Below are positions 44,201 through 52,699 of a stretch of 64,000 nt of DNA, piece by piece; within the stretch, counting starts at the first letter, position 1, and each line of letters opens with the position of its first letter. The stretch covers positions 1 through 64,000 of the forward strand of contig JAHDBN010000008.1 in NCBI GenBank assembly GCA_020630335.1. The letters are read 5' to 3'. This stretch comes from Bacteriovoracaceae bacterium (lineage in GTDB: Bacteria; Bdellovibrionota; Bacteriovoracia; Bacteriovoracales; Bacteriovoracaceae). The notes below the pieces were generated by a model. It did no database searches. It saw only the letters and a program-made list of their open reading frames with translations, and was not told where the DNA came from. The translations under genes were made by a program, and so were the position numbers.

Positions 44201-45922
44201 GCTTAAACCTTCTTTTAAAACTTCTGAGAAATTATCAATTAAATATAACCTAGCGTGCTTAACACTTTCTTCTTGATTCATGATTGGATGATCAGCATAA
44301 AAACTATTAAAGTCTTGGCATAGATCATAAAGATAATTACAAAGTAAACTTGGTGAATATTTCAAACTCGCCTCTTGAATTACATCATGAAAACTATTCA
44401 TCTTAAAAAGAAGTTTTCCTTCTTTATCACTACTTAAATTTTTAGCATACTCAGGATTAATGCTCTCTGCCTTATCGCAAATAGATCGAATTCTAGCATA
44501 TGTATATTGAAGATAAGGCCCTGAGTTACCATCTAAACGTAACCACTCATCCATATCAAAAATAATTTTCTTTTGAGAATCAATTCGGCACATCCCATAC
44601 TTAATTGCACCATTTGCAATCATTTTACTTACGCTTTGAATCTTCTCACTCTCCCACTCATCTTTATACTTCTCTAGATATCTTTCTTGAATAGTCTTTT
44701 CCATTTGTTGAATCAAAGAATCCAAAGTAATAACAATCCCCTTTCTAGAGCTCATCGCACCACTAGTTAGCTCAACAAAAGCATAAGATAAATGCTCACA
44801 AAGTTTTGCTTGCTCAAACCCCATTAATTCTAGAGTTTTAAAAACTTGTTTAAAATGTAGTGATTGTCTCTCATCAACAATATAAATACTCTTCTCTATT
44901 TTAAAATCCTGAAACTTTTTTCTCGCTAGCTCCAAGTCTTTCGTAGAATAAAGTCCATTGCCATCAGATTTTTTTACCATAAAAAATCCTAGCTTATGAT
45001 CACTTAGATCGATTCCCACTGCTCCATCATCAACTTTAAAAAAACCTTTTTCTAAATACTCATCAACTAACTTAAGTGATGGTTTATCCACTTCAGATTC
45101 AAAAAACCAATGCTCAAAATCAACATCGGCCCAAGTATAAAAATGCTTCATCAAACTAATAGACCATTGCCTTGTTTCTTTCCAAAGATCGTAATACTCA
45201 CCTGTTTGAGTTTTCAATTTCTTTAGAATCGCAGTTAATTCTTCTCTGTTCTTTGCTTCTAACTCACTTCCTCTTTGTTCTTCTAACAAGGCATTAGCCT
45301 TAGAGTATTGCTCTCCAAGCCAAGCACCTTTATTCTCAGAAGGTGCTTCTAGATTATTTTTTTTAAGAAACCACAAAGTCTTAGCAACATGTGTTCCCAC
45401 ATCACCCGGATAGGTAGCTGCTATCACTTCTACTCCAGAAAATCTTAAAAGATTTACGATAGAATTTCCTAAACAAAGATTCCTCATATGTCCAACATGT
45501 AACTCTTTATGTGTATTCGGCTGAGAATACTCAATCATCGTTTTTAAAGTCTCTGAAAAGAGTTCTTTTTTGAAAAATTCTTTTGATTCTATATTTTTTA
45601 AAAAATTTGATGCGAAAGAAGAAAAATTAATATGAAAATTCGTATAAGGCCCTAGGTTTTCTATCTTTTCAAAGTGACTACTTTTCTTGTCATTTGCAAA
45701 TTCACAAAAATCACTCGCTAACTCAACTGGCTTCATCTTTAAAATTTTACTTAAATGAAACATGGGAAGGGCCAATTGCCCATTCTCCCACTTAGGAGGA
45801 GTCCCTATTTGCTTATATAAGCTTAATTCATCATTAAACGTACTTTCTCCCTTATTTTCTAGATACAGCCTAATAAGCTCTAAAATCTCAATTTTCAATG
45901 AATTACTGGCCTTTCTTTTCAT
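44168..45922 (-). CDS. argS: arginyl-tRNA synthetase
   Basis: The 584-residue class I synthetase has the HIGH-type motif HVGHMRN (about 142-148), the insertion YSTKDLELARKKF, and MSSRKGIVITL in the KMSKS position. The anticodon-binding domain contains SGPYLQYTYARIRSI and the canonical C-terminal GISCPTRM ending in RM. GAGGA lies 8 bases before the ATG at 45922; earlier in-frame starts are rejected. It charges tRNA-Arg. The convergent metalloprotease gene overlaps its last codons. Confidence 0.96.
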   Translation of the reverse strand: MKRKASNSLKIEILELIRLYLENKGESTFNDELSLYKQIGTPPKWENGQLALPMFHLSKILKMKPVELASDFCEFANDKKSSHFEKIENLGPYTNFHINFSSFASNFLKNIESKEFFKKELFSETLKTMIEYSQPNTHKELHVGHMRNLCLGNSIVNLLRFSGVEVIAATYPGDVGTHVAKTLWFLKKNNLEAPSENKGAWLGEQYSKANALLEEQRGSELEAKNREELTAILKKLKTQTGEYYDLWKETRQWSISLMKHFYTWADVDFEHWFFESEVDKPSLKLVDEYLEKGFFKVDDGAVGIDLSDHKLGFFMVKKSDGNGLYSTKDLELARKKFQDFKIEKSIYIVDERQSLHFKQVFKTLELMGFEQAKLCEHLSYAFVELTSGAMSSRKGIVITLDSLIQQMEKTIQERYLEKYKDEWESEKIQSVSKMIANGAIKYGMCRIDSQKKIIFDMDEWLRLDGNSGPYLQYTYARIRSICDKAESINPEYAKNLSSDKEGKLLFKMNSFHDVIQEASLKYSPSLLCNYLYDLCQDFNSFYADHPIMNQEESVKHARLYLIDNFSEVLKEGLSLLGISCPTRM

Positions 45923-46024
45923 AACTCTCATCCTCAAATTTCTTAATTTTTAGCCAATCACAGTATAATTAAACATATGGGTAAAGTCTTCCGATAAATA
46001 AAGGAATACTTTAATTGGGGAGTA

Positions 46025-48634
46025 ATGAAATACTTTAAGAATCTTTTTCACTTAGTTTTAATTGTTGAGTTAATTGCTCTTCCTGTTCAAGCTGATGTGA
46101 AGGGAACGATTCTTGATATCACTAAGAATGTTCTTCAAGAGCAGCTTGGAAATAGAGCTTCTTCTGCACAACTAGGCTCATACGCTAGAGTTGTAGCTGA
46201 GATTTGTCCCTTTGGCCAAGGATTACACTTTGAGGTTCCACAAGCCTGTAAGGCTTCGCAAGAGTTACACCCAGATCTATTGAAGGTTATTGAAAAACAA
46301 CATGAAAATATAAAAAAAACAAAAAGCCAAGACCTACCACGATGTCAGTCTAATAAGAAATCAAAAGTAAATACTCTTTTTGATTCAGAGATATCTCTTC
46401 TAGAAGAAGAGTTTGATAAAATTATAGATTTAAACAAAGATTTTGTTCGTGATACTTATACTAAAATATATGAACCAATGAAAAGAGAATATGAGTTCTT
46501 ATATGAAGGAAATGCAGGTGTTGGTGAACTCTTCAACGGAGTTCCGTCTTGCAAAAGCATAGGGACCGAGACTGATTTTCAAGAATGGGGAAATCAGGGA
46601 GGTCTTTTTGGCATGATTAGTAAAAGTGGAAAATCTGGAACAGGTGATCTTCTTATACAAAGAGATAATTTCGCCAAAGGGAATGTCTCCAAAAGACTTG
46701 ATTCATTTATTAATCAAGTTGCTCTTAATGCAAAACGAGAAGGACTTTACTCATTTAGAAAAAATGGTGATGTTACTCCAAAAAATTATAAAGATTTTTC
46801 TGGTCTGACGAGTTTTTCAGACACCTTAAATCAAGAAAAATCTGAATACCATAACAAATTCAAAGAATATAAAAATGAATTAGGAAAATACCTCACAAAT
46901 GCTCCTGAAGATGTCGCTTTATTGCAATCTTTAACTGAACAAGGAGATAGCTCTGATATAACTTTAGCTTACAGAAATTGGAGAACAGCAAAAGAATCTC
47001 AATGTATTTATGGAACGATATCTTCAAGCAAGGAAGGATTTTATAAAATTTTTGATAATGTTTATGATAATGATCAAAATGTCACTGCTGATGAGAGAAG
47101 AGATTTTAAAACTAAGGATATTGGTGGAACTTCAGATGTTTCAAGACAAATAAAGTCTGTTTTAGAAAATAATAATGGTAGATCATTAAGAGATAAAATC
47201 AAGGCTTTGAAAAAGTATATAAATGATCCAAGTAAAAGAAGACATGATACTAATGTACGTGCTCGTTTTTCAGGAACAAATAAAACATCATGGCACCCTA
47301 GTGAGTTATTGGATCAACTTTATAAAAAATGTATGGCAGGTAGCACTAATGCTTCAAGAGTGAATGGACATAAGATTACAACGGCCTTCAAACAAGTAAG
47401 AAGTTATGCCTTAAAAATAAATAAAGAAAAAAAACAATTTGCTGGTAATTTACGACAAAGCTTAAGAGCATCTTTAATAGATTGCTCTCAAGGAGATAGC
47501 TCTAAGTCTGATATGATGTGCTCTCCAGGTAAAGAAAGTGCATTTGCAATCAAAGGTGATTTTTGTTTAAAAAATGCTAATACATGTTCTAAAAGTGTAA
47601 GTGCTTGCTTAGGGAATGCTCGGAAATCTTATAAAAACAGACGTAATGCTTTAAAAAATATTGCTAAAACTTATAATCAACAAGTAGATAGTCATGTTCG
47701 TAACTTAGATGTCCATATGAGACAAATTCAAAATAGGTTAAAAGGACATTTTAATCTTGTGAAAAGTTATGGGGTTTTCCCTAAGAGTGCTAGTCAGTTT
47801 AATGGCAGCAAAACCCTCGACATTCTAATGAATAAAAATTCTACAAATGATACATTCAAGAATGAAAACTTTAAAAAAGAAATCAATGAAGATATTAAAG
47901 AGTTAAACCCTGAGGAATTAATTAAAGATTTCCAAGAAGTAAAAGAGCAAGAAGTTAAAAGATTAGAGGATGCGAAAGCAGAATTTGAGACAATGCTTGA
48001 TAAAATCATAGAAGAAGCAAAAAATAGAGTTGAAGAATTTGAAGAAGATCTTGAGAAATGTTCGACTTCAAAGAATCTTACTTATCAAAAACAAGGAGAA
48101 CGAGCCGGTCTTTGTCAGCAATCAAAGAATGATTATAGTTCAGAGACAGAAGAACTTGATGACTTGGTTAAAAACATGAGAAATGCTGGTATTATAACAG
48201 AAAGCTCAAGTGAAGACTTAGAAAAACATCGAGAAAATCTTAAGGAGTCAGAAAAAAAGTTAGAAAAAGCTAAAGAATACAAATATGATGAGGGTGTTGA
48301 AAAATTTTGTAACGCGCATGCAAATGAGACTGAAGTTTCGTGTGAACCTTGCTATAACAAACCATCAGAAACTTCAACTTCAAGCACAACTACTACAACA
48401 GAAGATAAAGAGAAATCTAAAACTAAGGCTCAGGCTTGCATAGAAGAAATAAAAAAAATTAGAGATTATTATGATGAAAAGGTAGCTGGATCATTAAAAA
48501 ATTCTCTTAAGTCTGCAGAAGATAATTGTACGGATATCAATAATGCATCCAGAGGTGATTTAGGTGAAAACCCTTCGAGCGATAGTGTTCAAGATATTCT
48601 TGAAGCAATAAAATCTACTGTAAACCAAATTTAA
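46025..48634 (+). CDS. very large exported coiled-coil protein, unknown
   Basis: The 869-residue protein has a signal peptide (about 1-23, ending VQAD). A Cys-containing N-terminal domain follows (PFGQGLHFEVPQAC). Long Lys/Glu-rich helical stretches come next (about 95-160, 530-640 and 700-755), with Asn/Ser-rich spacers between. The C-terminus has CNAHANETEVSCEPCYN, a Ser/Thr linker (STSSTTTTTED) and two more cysteines. GGGGAG precedes the ATG closely. It overlaps the convergent gene by 4 bp. No family is recognised; a cell-surface fibre or scaffold is a guess from composition. Confidence 0.72.
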   Translation: MKYFKNLFHLVLIVELIALPVQADVKGTILDITKNVLQEQLGNRASSAQLGSYARVVAEICPFGQGLHFEVPQACKASQELHPDLLKVIEKQHENIKKTKSQDLPRCQSNKKSKVNTLFDSEISLLEEEFDKIIDLNKDFVRDTYTKIYEPMKREYEFLYEGNAGVGELFNGVPSCKSIGTETDFQEWGNQGGLFGMISKSGKSGTGDLLIQRDNFAKGNVSKRLDSFINQVALNAKREGLYSFRKNGDVTPKNYKDFSGLTSFSDTLNQEKSEYHNKFKEYKNELGKYLTNAPEDVALLQSLTEQGDSSDITLAYRNWRTAKESQCIYGTISSSKEGFYKIFDNVYDNDQNVTADERRDFKTKDIGGTSDVSRQIKSVLENNNGRSLRDKIKALKKYINDPSKRRHDTNVRARFSGTNKTSWHPSELLDQLYKKCMAGSTNASRVNGHKITTAFKQVRSYALKINKEKKQFAGNLRQSLRASLIDCSQGDSSKSDMMCSPGKESAFAIKGDFCLKNANTCSKSVSACLGNARKSYKNRRNALKNIAKTYNQQVDSHVRNLDVHMRQIQNRLKGHFNLVKSYGVFPKSASQFNGSKTLDILMNKNSTNDTFKNENFKKEINEDIKELNPEELIKDFQEVKEQEVKRLEDAKAEFETMLDKIIEEAKNRVEEFEEDLEKCSTSKNLTYQKQGERAGLCQQSKNDYSSETEELDDLVKNMRNAGIITESSSEDLEKHRENLKESEKKLEKAKEYKYDEGVEKFCNAHANETEVSCEPCYNKPSETSTSSTTTTTEDKEKSKTKAQACIEEIKKIRDYYDEKVAGSLKNSLKSAEDNCTDINNASRGDLGENPSSDSVQDILEAIKSTVNQI

Positions 48635-49701
48635 AATCGCAACACAAAATCAACATCCACACCAATCGCATTCACCTTTACAGAATTAATCAAATCAAAA
48701 GAAAGGATTTGTCCGTTCGAAAGCTTCCTCTCACCTTTTGAAAAACTTAGTGGTTGATACACAACTTCAAAAAGAACCCCAAACTTTTCATTAAAAAAAT
48801 ATTCGTGCCCAGCACTGACTCTAAAGCCAGTTCCTCTTAGATTAATTTCTTGGTTAAATTTATTTGAAGAATCTTTATATCCATAAGCTGCATAGGAAAA
48901 CCCAATACTTCCAAACCATCCTTTTTTCTGATAACCAACATGTAACCCGGCATCTGCTAAAGCAGTATCAAGATCAAAAACCGTCTTTGTTCCACTAACA
49001 TTTTGTACTCCCTCACTGCTACCACCAAGGCCTTGTCTATAATTCATTCCTAAGAAAAAACTTGAACTAATATACCTTCTATAACCTAGGTTTAATCCTA
49101 TATTACTACCTGATTCGACTTCCCAGCGATCTCCGTTAGTATCATGATCTTTCGCTTTTCCAATACTAATATATGATGCTCCAAGGAAAAATCTATTTTT
49201 ATAATCTGGTTTTGAAGTTTTATATTCTTTTTCATCCTCGAGAGTCTCAATATCATTGATTGAATCTTGACTTGTTTCAAAGGTATTCTCTGAAGGTAAT
49301 AAAGAAGTATTATTTTCAATGCTACTACCTACACTCACAGCTGATTGATTTGTCTTTTGAACTTCTTTATTATTTGAGGTGTTAGAATAAGTTGTCTTTA
49401 TTATTTTTTTTGTGCTTTTTACTTTTGTACCAGCTTTTAATTTAAGAACTTTCAAGTTCGTTCCAACTGATAAATGTTCTACCCCCTTAATTACTTGTAG
49501 CATACTTTTAGGTCCAGAGGTTAAGATTCCTATCGCTGAAATTAATTGTCCATTACCTTTAAAGTAATAAGTCTGATCTTTAAGAAAAGTTTTACCATCA
49601 TTAGAAATAGTAATTTTATCACCAAATACTTTCTCAATACTTATAGAAAAAGAAACTGGTGCCCAAAGAATTATCGAACATATTAAAAGAAAAAATTTCA
49701 T
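48631..49701 (-). CDS. outer-membrane beta-barrel protein
   Basis: The 356-residue protein has a signal peptide (about 1-20). A periplasmic stretch follows (about 21-165; VFGDKITISNDG and a Lys/Thr-rich linker). Then comes a barrel-like region (about 168-356) with alternating aromatic strands, including NRFFLGASYISIG and HEYFFNEKFGVLFEVVYQPL, ending VDVDFVLRF with a terminal Phe. Two domains in one chain suggest the N-terminal part contacts the cell wall or another protein. The ribosome site GAGAGG is good. Confidence 0.75.
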   Translation of the reverse strand: MKFFLLICSIILWAPVSFSISIEKVFGDKITISNDGKTFLKDQTYYFKGNGQLISAIGILTSGPKSMLQVIKGVEHLSVGTNLKVLKLKAGTKVKSTKKIIKTTYSNTSNNKEVQKTNQSAVSVGSSIENNTSLLPSENTFETSQDSINDIETLEDEKEYKTSKPDYKNRFFLGASYISIGKAKDHDTNGDRWEVESGSNIGLNLGYRRYISSSFFLGMNYRQGLGGSSEGVQNVSGTKTVFDLDTALADAGLHVGYQKKGWFGSIGFSYAAYGYKDSSNKFNQEINLRGTGFRVSAGHEYFFNEKFGVLFEVVYQPLSFSKGERKLSNGQILSFDLINSVKVNAIGVDVDFVLRF

Positions 49702-49772
49702 AAATACCTCTCTTATTAAGTATAGAGAAGATTAAGAATTTCTAAAACCATAAAAGTGTTTTACTCAGCTTT

Positions 49773-50639
49773 CTAGTGAGTGTCATCCCAAAAGCATTCT
49801 CTTGAATGAGGTTCTTTTAAAATCCCATCTCCATTATAAGACCAAGATCGTCTTCCCTTGGGGGAATCAATTCCAAAATGAATTCTAGTATTTCCAAAAC
49901 CTGCTGAAAGGTTAGATGTATAAGAAAGAAAGTTTACATCAGAGTTATAGCGGCCCTTAAACCAGTAATTTTCGCAAATATATTGCTGAACTTTTTTTCT
50001 GACATCAGTTTTTGAAAAGACCGCGCCTTTATAACTTAAATCCAAGGCACGTGCTAACAAATGATCACTATTTCTTTCTTTTTGCTTAAATGATTTATAA
50101 AGTTCTTTATTATAACAACTTGACCTATAATGGCTCTCAACACTTATAGGATGTCCTAAATTTTTTCTGATTTTTTCTGCCATTAGTAATAAAACAACAG
50201 ATCTTATCCAACAAGGCCTTGGGGGTAATAAATTCTTCAATCCACAAGTCTTTAAAATTTCAGGATGATTACTTCTTGAAACTTCCCTAGCTGAAAAATT
50301 TACAACTCCAGAGTCTTTTAAATATCTATCAAACCCTTCAAGAGTCTCAGGATAATTTGAAGAATAAGGAGAAGTAGCAAAGCCTCCCAAATCAAAGATC
50401 TTATCTTCATAAAAATAAAATTCTTTCACTCCATTTGCTCTGTCGCAACTAACTCCGAAGTCAATTGATCCACTTGGTAAATCTGAAATTGGTTTTTTCT
50501 TAATTTGAGCATGAGTTGCAGGATCAAAAGGATCTTCAAGTTCAAATGCTTGTGTAGTAGTAGTCACTCCCTCTTCATTCGAGGCAGTTGTTTTATTTCC
50601 ACAAGAAATGAATAATACTAAAAGCACTATATACTTCAT
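49773..50639 (-). CDS. M15-type peptidase-like lipoprotein
   Basis: The 288-residue precursor has a lipobox leader (LFISC, Cys13). A Thr-rich short linker (TTTTQ) is followed by a domain with the M15A zinc pattern: VESHYRSSCYNK, then SDHLLARALDLSY (His and Asp ligands) and TRIHFGID (third His). M15 enzymes are D-Ala-D-Ala or L-Ala-D-Glu carboxypeptidases that trim cell-wall peptides. Many cysteines suggest disulfides. TATGCT lies at -12 to -7 of the ATG with no ribosome site, so the transcript may be leaderless. Confidence 0.72.
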   Translation of the reverse strand: MKYIVLLVLFISCGNKTTASNEEGVTTTTQAFELEDPFDPATHAQIKKKPISDLPSGSIDFGVSCDRANGVKEFYFYEDKIFDLGGFATSPYSSNYPETLEGFDRYLKDSGVVNFSAREVSRSNHPEILKTCGLKNLLPPRPCWIRSVVLLLMAEKIRKNLGHPISVESHYRSSCYNKELYKSFKQKERNSDHLLARALDLSYKGAVFSKTDVRKKVQQYICENYWFKGRYNSDVNFLSYTSNLSAGFGNTRIHFGIDSPKGRRSWSYNGDGILKEPHSRECFWDDTH

Positions 50640-50769
50640 AATTCAAGCATAACACTTGCTATAAGATGAAATTGTTAAAATTGTAATTATTGCAGAGATG
50701 TATAAAAAATAGACAAAAAAATTATTGTTTTATTAGAAAATCAAAAGCATTATTAAAAAAAGTAAATCT

Positions 50770-51666
50770 ATGGAAAGCTTATTAGCTAAAATTATCAAAC
50801 AAGGCTTCAAGCTTAAGAATATTAAGAGATCCTATCAAACATCATCTCCTAATATATTAAGAATGAGACGTCATAATATTAATAGTCAAAGCTCATACAT
50901 CAAAAAGTTAAAATTCACTCAAGTTCCATTGCTTGAGCATTGTTATTACCAATACATTCCTAAAAGGAGTTTAGAAGCAAATTCTTTAATTATTTGGTTT
51001 CATGGCGGAGGTTATTCCTTAGGGCCATTCAAACAAAACTTTAAACGCCTAAAACAAATATGTGATCAAACAAACTCGAAAGGGATCTTGCTAGATTACC
51101 CTAAATCCCCAGAGCATAATTATAAAGACGTTTTTTCTTTTTTAAATGGTTTTTATAAAAAAATTCTTTCTCATAATAAAAATTTTTATTTCATTGGAGA
51201 ATCTGCTGGTGGAGGGTTAGCTCTAGGATTTACTTTCAAATTAAAAGATGAAAATAAAAGTCTTCCCAAAAAAGTTTTTACTTTTTCCCCTTGGCTAGAT
51301 TTATCTATGCATATAAATGCTGATAAATATGAATCTGTAGACCCTTTCTTGGCCCAAGAAGCTTTAAGTACCTTTGCATTAAACTACGCTCCTAAAGAGC
51401 AGCAACAAGCTTCATATATCTCTCCATTCTGGGGTGATTTTAATAATTTAAATGTAGACATAGATATTTATTCAGGCACTCACGAAATTTTACACCCTAC
51501 AGCTCTAGCTCTAAAAAATAGATATCAAAATCTCAAGAGTTTAAATTTTCATTTTTATGATAAGATGATTCATTGCTGGCCATTAATGCCTATTAAAGAA
51601 GCAAAAATTGTCATGAAAGAAGTAGAGCTATCAATCAATTCAATAAAGAATCGATCCATTTCATAA
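50770..51666 (+). CDS. alpha/beta hydrolase, hormone-sensitive-lipase-like
   Basis: The 298-residue protein has the HSL-family oxyanion motif HGGGY (78-82) and nucleophile GESAGGG with S145. A C-terminal His lies in YDKMIHCWPLMP. The position of the usual acidic residue reads SGTHEILHP, with Glu where Asp is typical. No signal peptide is obvious, so it is probably a cytoplasmic or membrane-associated esterase. It overlaps the convergent acyltransferase gene by 32 bp. Confidence 0.82.
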   Translation: MESLLAKIIKQGFKLKNIKRSYQTSSPNILRMRRHNINSQSSYIKKLKFTQVPLLEHCYYQYIPKRSLEANSLIIWFHGGGYSLGPFKQNFKRLKQICDQTNSKGILLDYPKSPEHNYKDVFSFLNGFYKKILSHNKNFYFIGESAGGGLALGFTFKLKDENKSLPKKVFTFSPWLDLSMHINADKYESVDPFLAQEALSTFALNYAPKEQQQASYISPFWGDFNNLNVDIDIYSGTHEILHPTALALKNRYQNLKSLNFHFYDKMIHCWPLMPIKEAKIVMKEVELSINSIKNRSIS

Positions 51667-52699
51667 TATAAAAAGACTCTTTCTTTACTAAAGGAGCCTC
51701 TTTAGAGTATTCATTATTTATTACTTTTTCATGTCCCTTACTTCTATGAAAATAATTTGTACCGAGATTATATAACTTTCCTCTAAAATAACTAATCTGT
51801 TCACTATAAGAAAAACTTTTAAGTTTATTTAACTTTATACCATTTCCTAGATGAAAGCTTAATGTTGAATTGATTTGATTAGAAAGCTCTTTAAAAATAT
51901 AAGCATTTGAAAGATTTACAGATTTTTCTCGCAACTTTAAGTAATCTTCTGATGGTTCCCCTTCAACAAAAATTGGATGATAGGTAGTATCATCTGATTG
52001 CTCTCCAAACTTGATAAAACCTTTTTTCCAAATAGGGTCTTGAGCGTATATTTTATTATCTGGAGTCCAAGCAGAGACTGAACCTGCTGGGAAAATTAAC
52101 AAGGCTTTTCCTTCCCTAACATGTGAATTAATAACCTCTATCATTTTTTTATTATACTTTTTTGCTTCCTCACCTTTTAAAACATTAACAACAAAAGCTT
52201 CGTTCTTTAAACCTGGAATACTTTCGAGAAATGAGGCCACAACAACTTTAACATCTGGACGTACCTTTTCAATCTCTGACATTAAGGCAAAAACATCTCC
52301 ACCTGAGAGAGGATGATTCGCATAAAAAACCACAGGACCAGTTTTTTTCACCTTAGAGAAATCTCCATTAACTACTTTTGTTTTAATTCTAAATGATGAG
52401 ATGAATTGCTCAAAATAAGGCCTATCAGATTTTGCTAAACTAGTTTGTAATCGATCAATTGCATATTTTAATTTTTCAAGGCCAAGTTTATTATTAAATA
52501 ACAAGGAAACCTTATTCAAAATTCTTCCTATATAATTGTCTTCAGTAAAGATTTTAAGTTTCTTGTTTCCATTATGCTCAGTTACTTTCACATCTATCAC
52601 TGCTTTTTTCATCAGGTAATCTCCACACCCTGCATATGAGACTGTTGTAAGATTAAAGGCTAATAATAGAATAATGATTTTTTGATTCATGTATTTCAT
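51635..52699 (-). CDS. exported PlsC-like acyltransferase
   Basis: The 354-residue protein has an N-terminal signal peptide (about 1-23), unusual for this family. The acyltransferase core has YANHPLSGGDVFALM (H129 and D135; one residue longer than the usual NHxxxxD), then LIFPAGSVSAW for the EG/FPEG-type block. It resembles lysophospholipid or hemolysin-type acyltransferases. The ATGA overlap with the upstream frameshifted gene (stop 52696) indicates translational coupling. An extracytoplasmic acyl transfer would need a non-CoA donor, so the role is unclear. Confidence 0.6.
   Translation of the reverse strand: MKYMNQKIIILLLAFNLTTVSYAGCGDYLMKKAVIDVKVTEHNGNKKLKIFTEDNYIGRILNKVSLLFNNKLGLEKLKYAIDRLQTSLAKSDRPYFEQFISSFRIKTKVVNGDFSKVKKTGPVVFYANHPLSGGDVFALMSEIEKVRPDVKVVVASFLESIPGLKNEAFVVNVLKGEEAKKYNKKMIEVINSHVREGKALLIFPAGSVSAWTPDNKIYAQDPIWKKGFIKFGEQSDDTTYHPIFVEGEPSEDYLKLREKSVNLSNAYIFKELSNQINSTLSFHLGNGIKLNKLKSFSYSEQISYFRGKLYNLGTNYFHRSKGHEKVINNEYSKEAPLVKKESFYIMKWIDSLLN

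Noticed and set aside
45960-46010. Flagellar sigma-28-like promoter (TAAAG and CCGATAA) before the 869-residue gene
   Set aside because: The two half-sites are only about four bases apart, far too close for a sigma-28 promoter.
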